This document shows positions 32,047 to 37,344 of a stretch of 37,344 bases of DNA, in pieces. The stretch lies in assembly GCA_947630545.1 (NCBI GenBank), contig CANRHX010000017.1, forward strand, positions 1 through 37,344, in the 5' to 3' direction. Both the position numbers and the translations under genes were made by a program. This DNA is from an uncultured Clostridia bacterium. GTDB taxonomy: Bacteria > Bacillota > Clostridia > TANB77 > CAG-508. The notes beneath the pieces were generated by a model. It did not search any database, was not told the origin of the DNA, and saw nothing but the letters and a program-made list of their open reading frames with translations. Numbering within the stretch: position 1 is the first letter of the stretch; each line of letters begins with the position of its first letter.

Positions 32047-32562
32047 TTATTTATCTGATTTTTTAGCTAATATTGTGAACATATTTCTTCCTTCTAATTT
32101 AGGTGCTTTTTCTACTTGAGCTACCTCTTGTAGTTGTTCTATGAAATTATTTAAAACAATTTCTCCTGCTTTAGAATTATTAACTTCTCTACCTCTAAAT
32201 CTTACTGTAATTTTAACTTTGTTTCCATCTTCTATGAATTTTTTTGCATTTCTTGTTTTAAATTCAAAATCATGTTTTTCTATGTTTGGAGTAACTCTTA
32301 TTTCTTTTATTTCTAGTACCTTTTGTTTTTTCTTTGCTTCTTTTTCTTTTTTGGCTTGTTCAAATTTGTATTTGCCATAGTTCATTATTTTACAAACTGG
32401 TGGATTTCCATTTGGTGCAACTAGAACTAAATCTAAATTTGCCTCTGATGCTTTGTCTAAAGCTACATTTAAGCTTACTACTCCAACTTTTTCTCCTTGT
32501 GCTCCTATTAGTTGTACTTCTTTTGCTCTTATCTGTTCATTGATTGGTAATTCCTGTTTTAT
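32047..32562 (-). CDS. infC: Translation initiation factor IF-3, probable AUA start
   Basis: 172 residues from the proposed start. IF3 N-domain (LPINEQIRAKEVQLIG, GVVSLNVALDKA, NPPVCKIMNYGKYKFEQ), a lysine-rich linker and the C-domain (EIRVTPNIEKHDFEFKTRNA, VKITVRFRGRE). The frame runs back to an ATG at 32613, but this ATG has no ribosome binding site and lies within the leader terminator region. A strong TTTGGAGGTG stands 6 bases before ATA at 32562. No ATG, GTG or TTG is available at suitable spacing. IF3 discriminates against rare start codons, and infC starts with AUU in E. coli, so AUA would allow autoregulation. Confidence 0.92.
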   Translation of the reverse strand: MKQELPINEQIRAKEVQLIGAQGEKVGVVSLNVALDKASEANLDLVLVAPNGNPPVCKIMNYGKYKFEQAKKEKEAKKKQKVLEIKEIRVTPNIEKHDFEFKTRNAKKFIEDGNKVKITVRFRGREVNNSKAGEIVLNNFIEQLQEVAQVEKAPKLEGRNMFTILAKKSDK

Positions 32563-32570
32563 ATAAAACA

Positions 32571-32697
32571 CCTCCAAATAAAAAATTGACTTTGTTACAA
32601 GCCAATTAAACATAAAAATAGTTATACTACTTTGAATATGTTTAACCTGTTTCTTTTAAGAATAAGGTGAGAAACTTTTTGTTTCTTCTTGTAACGT
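32571..32697 (-). promoter_or_regulatory. L20-type attenuator leader of infC-rpmI-rplT
   Basis: The leader begins at about 32697 with GTTACAAG (32688-32695), which is exactly complementary to CTTGTAAC (32594-32601). The latter overlaps the 5' arm and loop of a terminator hairpin, AATTGGCTT (32599-32607) with AAGTCAATT (32584-32592), followed by TTTTTTATTT and then the ribosome binding site. This mutually exclusive pairing matches the L20 leader known in Bacillus, where L20 promotes termination. The assignment is by architecture; the L20 binding site itself was not modelled. Confidence 0.75.
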
Positions 32698-32702
32698 ATA
32701 TT

Positions 32703-32731
32703 ATTTTATTATTTTTTTTAGTAATTGTCAA
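32703..32731 (-). promoter_or_regulatory. Promoter of the infC operon
   Basis: Minus-strand TTGACA (32726-32731), a 17-base spacer and TAAAAT (32703-32708). The predicted start at about 32697 is exactly at the first pairing arm of the leader, which supports both calls. Confidence 0.75.
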
Positions 32732-32760
32732 GTGTTTTTATGAATTTTTATTTCAAATTC

Positions 32761-32789
32761 TTGAAATTTAGGCTTTTTCATTATATAAT
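32761..32789 (+). promoter_or_regulatory. Promoter of the ComEC-like hydrolase gene
   Basis: Plus-strand TTGAAA (32761-32766), a 17-base spacer and TATAAT (32784-32789). It is back-to-back with the infC promoter, about 30 bases apart. Confidence 0.7.
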
Positions 32790-32830
32790 ATTTGTGATTT
32801 TCAAATAAATTATAGAGAGGAATGATTTTA

Positions 32831-33835
32831 GTGTTGTATTACATTAAAAAATTGTTACGGTTAATTTTCAAGTTCTTTATTGTCTTAATACTTGTCATGA
32901 TATCTGGCATGTTCATTTATCTTTCTATCCTTACTGTAAGGATGGAAACTATTGCTAATAGCGATGATTCTGACTATACAAATAAAATCTTTTCCGAAGA
33001 CTTACAAATTCATATGGTAGACGTAGGTCAAGGTGATGGTTTTGTTATCATACACAAAGACAAAGTTATTGTCGTAGATTGTGGTACTGTATTGCATCCA
33101 AGTGCCATGAGTGATTATCTACAAGATATGGGCGTAAAAAGAATTAATGCTCTTATTCTTAGTCACCCTCATCAGGATCATTTTGGTGGAATAGATAAAA
33201 TTTTATGCCACTTTAAAGTGGACAAAATATATACAACTAAAATTTCCACTAAAACTGATATGTCTTTAATTGAGCGTTTTCATATGTATAGATGTAATTC
33301 TACTATAGCAATATTTAACAGGATTAACAACTATTCAAAAGTGAAATCGTTTAAAAATAGAAACGGAACATTAAAGTCATTTAGTGTTGGTGGAATGCAA
33401 GTTGATTTTTTAGGTCCTATAAATGACTATAATGATATCAATAACAACTCTCTTGTTTTTACAGTAAATTACAAAGATATTTCTATATTATTTACTGGAG
33501 ATATTGAAAAAGAGGCAGAATTAGACTTAGTCGAAAAATATGGAGATAAGCTGAAGTGTGATATCCTTAAACTTCCTCACCACGGAAGTCATACGTCTTC
33601 TTCGGAAGAATTTCTGGCTGCAACACAACCAAAAATTGCTTTAATAAGTTGTGCCATTGACAACGATTTTTGGCATCCGCATAAGCAGGTTGCTAAACGG
33701 CTAGAAGAAACAGGCATCATTCTTTATAGAACTGATGAATATGGAGATATAGTTCTTGTTTCTGATGGTAACTGTATAGAAAGTGATTGCAATGAAGGAG
33801 ATTACAAATACGGACAGCAACTGTCACAACCGTAA
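32831..33835 (+). CDS. Membrane-anchored ComEC/Rec2-like metallo-beta-lactamase-fold hydrolase
   Basis: 334 residues. An N-terminal membrane helix (about 9-34) puts the enzyme outside the cell or in the wall zone. The MBL fold resembles the C-terminal domain of ComEC: HMVDVGQGDGFVI, VVDCGT, then the metal motif SHPHQDHFGG (HxHxDH), LLFTGDIEKEAE, LKLPHHGSHTSSS and NDFWHPHKQVAKRL. In ComEC this domain is thought to degrade the non-transported DNA strand; here it is stand-alone, without the pore domain or ComEA. The ATG at 32822 touches the GAGAGG site, so GTG at 32831 is more likely. It is monocistronic with its own promoter and terminator. A role in DNA processing or phosphodiester cleavage is inference. 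Confidence 0.88.
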   Translation: MLYYIKKLLRLIFKFFIVLILVMISGMFIYLSILTVRMETIANSDDSDYTNKIFSEDLQIHMVDVGQGDGFVIIHKDKVIVVDCGTVLHPSAMSDYLQDMGVKRINALILSHPHQDHFGGIDKILCHFKVDKIYTTKISTKTDMSLIERFHMYRCNSTIAIFNRINNYSKVKSFKNRNGTLKSFSVGGMQVDFLGPINDYNDINNNSLVFTVNYKDISILFTGDIEKEAELDLVEKYGDKLKCDILKLPHHGSHTSSSEEFLAATQPKIALISCAIDNDFWHPHKQVAKRLEETGIILYRTDEYGDIVLVSDGNCIESDCNEGDYKYGQQLSQP

Positions 33836-33854
33836 CAAAACGAAAATCAAATAT

Positions 33855-33890
33855 AAGGCACCTAGATTGTATAGGTGCCTTTTCTTTTTT
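33855..33890 (+). terminator. Terminator of the hydrolase gene
   Basis: AAGGCACCTA and its exact complement form a 10-bp stem with a 7-base loop, followed by TTCTTTTTT. On the minus strand the tail is weaker, but it may also serve hemW, which ends at 33926. Confidence 0.92.
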
Positions 33891-33925
33891 ACTAATTATA
33901 ATTAAGCATTTTATATTATCTAAAT

Positions 33926-35068
33926 CTAAACAAATTCTTCCCAAACCAAATTTGCAAAATCCAATCCTTTTGATGTAAGCTTAATTTTATCACCATCAAT
34001 TTCAATTAGGTTGTCTTTTGCTAATCTGCTTAATTCATCTTTATATAAATATATTGGATTATCTATAAATTTTTCTTTGAATTTTGAGATAGATATTCCA
34101 CTAATTTTTCTTAATCCAAGAAGAATATATTCTTTCTTTTGTTCTTCTATAGTTTGAATTTCGTGAATAATAGTATTTTTTTCTAATTGTCCTACAGTAA
34201 TATTTTTTATATATTGCTCAATATCTTCTGTATTACTAAATCTCATATTATTAAAATATGAATGTGCCGATAGTCCAAACCCAAGATATTCTTGCTGATC
34301 CCAGCAATTTAAATTATGTTTTGACTCTTCTCCTATTTTTGCAAAATTAGAAATTTCATATTGATTATATCCATTTAATTCTAACTTATTCTTAACATAC
34401 CAATACATTTGCCTTTCAACTTCATCTTCTGGAAGTTTTACTTTACCTGTTTCAACCAAACTATACAATTTCGTTCCTTCTTCTAAAATTAGAGAATAAA
34501 CTGATATATGATTTGGATTTAACTTTATAACCTCTTCTATACTTTCTTTTAAATCTTCTATAGTTTGATTAGGAAGACCTAACATTAAGTCTACATTTAT
34601 ATTATTAAATCCGATTTTCTTAGCTAATTTATATGTTTGCAAAAATTGCTCAAATGTATGGATTCTTCCTATTTGTTTTAATAAGTTATTATTTGTACTT
34701 TGAAGCCCGATACTTAATCTGTTTACTCCTTCTTTTTTATATACACATAACTTATTTTCATCCACCGTTCCGGGATTTATTTCAATTGTTATCTCTGCTT
34801 TTTCTAATTTTGTGTTTTTCTTAATTGCTTGCAATATTAGCGTTATCTGTTTAGGATCTATGTAAGATGGTGTCCCTCCACCTATATATATTGTTGTTAC
34901 TTTGTATTGTTTATTTATTTCATTCCAATTTTGACTTTCTATTTCCTTTATTAAACTTTCTATGTAACTTTGTTCCTTTTCTTCTATATTTGAAAAAGAT
35001 TTAAAGTCACAGTAATGACATTTACTTTTGCAAAATGGAATGTGTATATATATTCCTAATTGTTTCAT
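33926..35068 (-). CDS. hemW: Radical SAM protein HemW (coproporphyrinogen oxidase-like)
   Basis: 380 residues. YIHIPFCKSKCHYCDF has the radical SAM CxxxCxxC (Cys 13, 17, 20) with the extra downstream residues typical of HemW. TIYIGGGTPSY, EINPGTVDENKL, RLSIGLQS and YEISNFAK follow. The family includes a heme chaperone (HemW) and the oxygen-independent HemN; lack of the longer HemN N-terminus and the monoderm context favour HemW. No heme genes are nearby. The start overlaps the whiA stop (ATGA), with AGGAG upstream, so the two are translationally coupled. It is last in prmC-whiA-hemW. Confidence 0.93.
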   Translation of the reverse strand: MKQLGIYIHIPFCKSKCHYCDFKSFSNIEEKEQSYIESLIKEIESQNWNEINKQYKVTTIYIGGGTPSYIDPKQITLILQAIKKNTKLEKAEITIEINPGTVDENKLCVYKKEGVNRLSIGLQSTNNNLLKQIGRIHTFEQFLQTYKLAKKIGFNNINVDLMLGLPNQTIEDLKESIEEVIKLNPNHISVYSLILEEGTKLYSLVETGKVKLPEDEVERQMYWYVKNKLELNGYNQYEISNFAKIGEESKHNLNCWDQQEYLGFGLSAHSYFNNMRFSNTEDIEQYIKNITVGQLEKNTIIHEIQTIEEQKKEYILLGLRKISGISISKFKEKFIDNPIYLYKDELSRLAKDNLIEIDGDKIKLTSKGLDFANLVWEEFV

Positions 35069-35937
35069 ATCTCTCCTGCTATCTCTATAATTTTTTTTAA
35101 TCTATAATTTACTCCTGATTTTCCTACAGGATTTTTTAACATTTTTCCTAATTCTGAAAGAGGCAAATCTGGATTCTCTAATCTCAAAATTGCAATTTCT
35201 TTTAAATTATTATCTAGTTTGTTAAATTTATTGTTATCTTGTAATTTCTTTATTGCATCAATTTGTTCTATTGATGCATTTAATGTTTTGGTCAAATTAG
35301 CACTTTCACAATTAACAAGTCGATTTACCTTGCCACGCATTTCTCTTTGAACTCTTATATCCTCAAATTTTAATACTGCTGAATTTGCTCCAATAAATGC
35401 TAAAAAATTTGAAATTTCTTCTCCTTCTTTTATATAAATTGAATACTTTTTATCTCTATTTAATGGTTTAAAATTTATATGAAATTTATTTAAAATTTCT
35501 CTTATTTTATTTGCATTTTCTTGTGTTAAAAATTTTAATTCTAAATGATATTTATTTTCCGGGTTATTTATTGAACCAGAACCAAGAAATGCACCTCTAA
35601 TTAAAGCTTTTTCCGCTTCTTCATTATTAATATTTTCATAATCTATGCAGATTTTTTTATTTTTTATTGTTGCTAAACTATTGTCTTTTAATTTAAATTT
35701 TATAACAAAAGTTTTTCCTTCCATTTCTATTGAATAATCAATGTTTACATTGTTTAGTAGTTTAGAAAATCTATTTATATTATATTCATTTTCTGTTGCA
35801 TATCTTAATGTATTACTGTCTACAACAGTAGCATTGCATGATATTAAATATCCCTTTAATTCTTGTTTTACTAAATCTTTTTTGGCTAAATTATTAATTT
35901 TACTTAATTCTTGCTTTGTATCTTGAGAAAAAGACAT
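35065..35937 (-). CDS. whiA: DNA-binding protein WhiA
   Basis: 290 residues, slightly short for the family (about 310). The N-terminal half is a degenerate LAGLIDADG homing-endonuclease-like fold (RGAFLGSGSINNPENKYHLE), the C-terminal part a helix-turn-helix (LPLSELGKMLKNPVGKSGVN). In Bacillus it affects division and nucleoid segregation; in actinomycetes it controls sporulation genes. The usual neighbours rapZ and yvcK are missing; instead it is between prmC and hemW. ATG has GGTGGGAG at the end of prmC. Confidence 0.93.
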   Translation of the reverse strand: MSFSQDTKQELSKINNLAKKDLVKQELKGYLISCNATVVDSNTLRYATENEYNINRFSKLLNNVNIDYSIEMEGKTFVIKFKLKDNSLATIKNKKICIDYENINNEEAEKALIRGAFLGSGSINNPENKYHLELKFLTQENANKIREILNKFHINFKPLNRDKKYSIYIKEGEEISNFLAFIGANSAVLKFEDIRVQREMRGKVNRLVNCESANLTKTLNASIEQIDAIKKLQDNNKFNKLDNNLKEIAILRLENPDLPLSELGKMLKNPVGKSGVNYRLKKIIEIAGEI

Positions 35938-35939
35938 TT

Positions 35940-36788
35940 TTATTCTCCCACCTTTGCTACAATAATTCTATCATTGTCGCATAAATCTTTTTTTGAATAT
36001 ATTTTATTATATTTTTCTTCATATTGAATAATTTCTGTCACACTTTCTTTTTGATCATAACCAATTTCTAAACATAAATACCCACCAAATTTCAAATACT
36101 CATATGCTTTGTTAGCTATTTTTTTATAGAATTTTAGTCCATCATATCCTCCATCTAAAGCAATTATTGGCTCTTTTTGAACTTCTTTGTCTAGTTCTTT
36201 TATTACTTCTTTTTTTATATATGGTGGATTTGAAATTATCATATCAAATTTTGTTTTCCCTATTTTTTCAAATAAGTCTGATTCTATAAATGTAATTTGA
36301 TTTTGTACTTCATTAGTAACTGCATTTCTTTTTGCAACTCTTAATGCTTCTTTACTTATGTCTGTTGCTGTTACTTCTGAATCTTTTATATATTTTGCTA
36401 TTGATATTGCAATTGCTCCACTTCCTGTACATAAATCTAAAATTTTTTTTGCATTTATTCTTTTAGCTATTTTTATTGATTCTTCAACTAAAATTTCTGT
36501 GTCTTGCCTTGGAATTAAAACATTTTCGTTTACATAGAAATTCATCTTCATGAATTCCTTTAGGTGAGTAATATGCTCAATTGGTGTTCCTTTTTTTACT
36601 TTTTTAATATTGATGAAATACTCCTTTGCTTTCTCCTCTGGAATGTTTTCTGCATCATGTACTAAAAGGTATTGTCTTGGTTTGTTTAATATGTCTTGAA
36701 GTAATAATCTGGCTTTTATGCTAGGACTGTCTAGATTTTCACCTTTTAACATTATTGTTCCTTTTGTTAATGCTTCTTTTATTGTCAT
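35940..36788 (-). CDS. prmC: Peptide chain release factor N5-glutamine methyltransferase PrmC
   Basis: 282 residues. It methylates the Gln of the GGQ motif in RF1 and RF2. A helical N-domain (about 1-75) binds the release factor. The Rossmann domain holds VLIPRQDTEILVE, ILDLCTGSGAIAISIA (SAM site), TATDISKEALRVAKRNA and the catalytic MIISNPPYI. ATG follows AAGGTGA. prfA, normally adjacent in Firmicutes, is not in the window. Confidence 0.95.
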   Translation of the reverse strand: MTIKEALTKGTIMLKGENLDSPSIKARLLLQDILNKPRQYLLVHDAENIPEEKAKEYFINIKKVKKGTPIEHITHLKEFMKMNFYVNENVLIPRQDTEILVEESIKIAKRINAKKILDLCTGSGAIAISIAKYIKDSEVTATDISKEALRVAKRNAVTNEVQNQITFIESDLFEKIGKTKFDMIISNPPYIKKEVIKELDKEVQKEPIIALDGGYDGLKFYKKIANKAYEYLKFGGYLCLEIGYDQKESVTEIIQYEEKYNKIYSKKDLCDNDRIIVAKVGE

Positions 36789-36818
36789 ATTATCACCTTC
36801 TTTTTATTTACTTACTAT

Positions 36819-36847
36819 ATTTTATCATAGAAACTTTATACTGGCAA
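36819..36847 (-). promoter_or_regulatory. Promoter of prmC-whiA-hemW
   Basis: Minus-strand TTGCCA (36842-36847), a 17-base spacer and TAAAAT (36819-36824) with TGA before it (extended -10). The -35 box starts immediately after the T run that ends the upstream RNA gene. Confidence 0.65.
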
Positions 36848-36848
36848 T

Positions 36849-37037
36849 AAAAAAACCCCGCCTTAGCCGTAGATGCTTTGAATTTTTAAGGACCTGCTCC
36901 TAAAAACAGGTGGGTTCCTACCTAAATACTCATGGGCTTCTCACTATATAATGTGAGCTTGCACGCCATATTCAGAGAATTGGTCCCTCTTATAACTTGT
37001 AGGTTCTAAAAATTCTGTCTATACGCACTATGCAGGG
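36849..37037 (-). ncRNA. ssrS: Probable 6S RNA
   Basis: Read on the minus strand this GC-richer stretch of about 185 bases folds into a long rod: CCCTGC at the 5' end pairs with GCGGGG at the 3' end, AATTTTTA pairs with TTAAAAATT, and AACCTAC...TTTAGGTAGG and AACCCACCTG segments match the pattern I know from Firmicute 6S RNAs. GGGG is directly followed by TTTTTTT, so the closing stem acts as terminator. 6S RNA mimics an open promoter and holds sigma-A RNA polymerase in stationary phase. Identification is by pattern memory, not by covariance search. There is no open reading frame of note. Confidence 0.72.
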
Positions 37038-37067
37038 AAAATTATTAACTTATTTATTATTAAACTT

Positions 37068-37096
37068 ATTTTAACATATAGTATCCCTATTTACAA
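37068..37096 (-). promoter_or_regulatory. Possible promoter of the 6S-like RNA
   Basis: Minus-strand TTGTAA (37091-37096) and TAAAAT (37068-37073), 17-base spacer. This would start about 25 bases before the folded RNA, so 5' processing or another promoter is possible. A perfect 10-bp inverted repeat (37072-37081 and 37131-37140) flanks the region. Confidence 0.4.
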
Positions 37097-37191
37097 ATTT
37101 TCTATTCATCATATTTATTTTTTTATTATGCTATATGTTATTTAATCTTTTTTTCTTTAATTTATTCTCACTTTTTCTTATTTTATTACAT

Positions 37192-37220
37192 TTGACTTTA
37201 ATAAAAAAATATGCTAAAAT
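37192..37220 (+). promoter_or_regulatory. Plus-strand promoter with extended -10
   Basis: TTGACT (37192-37197), a 17-base spacer and TAAAAT (37215-37220) preceded by TGC. The transcript would start near 37227 and meet a terminator within about 40 bases. Confidence 0.6.
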
Positions 37221-37245
37221 TTATTTAATATTATGGGGTTTTTAG

Positions 37246-37268
37246 TGGCTAGTTTTAGCCATTTTTTT
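37246..37268 (+). terminator. Short terminator just after the promoter
   Basis: TGGCTA (37246-37251) and TAGCCA (37256-37261) form a stem with loop GTTT, followed by seven T. With the promoter it makes a unit of about 40 transcribed bases: a tiny RNA or an attenuator for a gene beyond the right edge. Confidence 0.7.
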
Positions 37269-37332
37269 GTGTCATTGGTTCCGGGTTTGGTTGACACATT
37301 TTGTGCCACTGGTGCCAGGTTTAGTATGACCA
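37268..37332 (+). repeat. Further copies of the 34-bp palindromic repeat
   Basis: 37268-37298 is identical over all 31 bases to the third copy in the spoVAD-spoVAE array. A diverged copy starts exactly 34 bases later (37302, TGTGCCACTGGTGCCAGG...). The array may go on beyond the window. Confidence 0.88.
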
Positions 37333-37344
37333 GCCTGTGCATTA

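Noticed and set aside
32563..32613. IF3 start at the ATG at 32613
   Set aside because: No ribosome binding site, and the stretch is the attenuator hairpin of the leader.
36849..37037. RNase P RNA, tmRNA, SRP RNA or T-box
   Set aside because: GAGGAAAGTCC, the tmRNA tag region, the SRP GGAAGGAAGC-type loop and the T-box AGGGTGGNACC motif are all absent; 6S fits best.
37233..37344. Open frame starting at ATG 37233 and running off the window
   Set aside because: No ribosome binding site, and it runs through the terminator and repeats; it is open only because the repeats lack stops in that frame.

Overview
The window is a very AT-rich piece of a chromosome from an anaerobic, low-GC, spore-forming Firmicute, probably an uncultured gut-type member of the Clostridia. 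The evidence is strong AAAGGAGG-type ribosome binding sites, a Gram-positive PolC replicase, SpoVA spore proteins, WhiA, pilins of the ITLIALVITIIVLLILAG type, and housekeeping gene orders typical of Firmicutes. Placement below class level cannot be decided from this sequence. Nearly all genes lie on the minus strand. Two blocks are on the plus strand: the dodecin-spoVA cassette (about 29.1-31.4 kb) and a ComEC-like hydrolase gene (32.8-33.8 kb).

Layout by position. 1-333: no gene; a consensus minus-strand promoter with an rRNA-leader-like start fires out of the left edge, and a long hairpin ends the rlmB transcript. 334-3428: rlmB, lepA and a cysteine-rich rhodanese, transcribed leftward. 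3429-3780: a non-coding region with a cluster of DnaA-box-like 9-mers in nested inverted repeats. 3781-14277: one long operon reading pyrH, frr, ispA-like, uppS, cdsA, rseP, polC and a DUF1294 membrane protein; dxr and ispG, often found in this operon, are absent. 14476-16231: rpsB-tsf with its own strong promoter. 16436-16960: an unknown protein behind a perfect sigma-A consensus promoter. 17010-17915: a ROK sugar kinase. 18001-27396: a complete monoderm type IV pilus operon (fused pilM-pilN, pilO, an accessory membrane protein, major pilin, prepilin peptidase, two minor pilins, pilB, pilT, pilC). 27591-28901: rsmB. 29084-31375 (plus): dodecin, spoVAC (with an apparent one-base frameshift), spoVAD, spoVAE. 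31391-32562: infC-rpmI-rplT behind an attenuator leader. 32831-33835 (plus): ComEC-like metallo-beta-lactamase-fold hydrolase. 33926-36788: prmC, whiA, hemW. 36849-37037: a structured RNA that looks like 6S RNA. The right end carries a promoter-terminator unit followed by copies of a 34-bp palindromic repeat.

How the genes work together. The housekeeping blocks cover translation (S2, EF-Ts, RRF, IF3, L35, L20, LepA), rRNA and release-factor methylation (RlmB, RsmB, PrmC), chromosome replication (PolC), polyprenyl carrier and phospholipid synthesis (IspA-like, UppS, CdsA) and membrane proteolysis (RseP). The pilus operon holds assembly and retraction motors, so twitching, adhesion or DNA uptake is plausible. 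The ComEC-like hydrolase could belong to DNA uptake but is not linked to it here. The spoVA cassette would move dipicolinic acid into and out of spores.

Most notable observations: a higher-GC 34-bp palindromic repeat that fills the spoVAD-spoVAE gap in three exact-period copies and recurs at the right edge; an infC gene that appears to start with AUA behind an L20-type attenuator; a site-2 protease with no room for a PDZ domain; a PolC with two tandem OB folds; a prepilin peptidase with Asn where the second catalytic Asp is expected; pilins without Glu5; and two places where a terminator hairpin overlaps the next gene's promoter. I found no single clearly new multi-gene system. The repeat family and the altered pilus machinery are the best leads.
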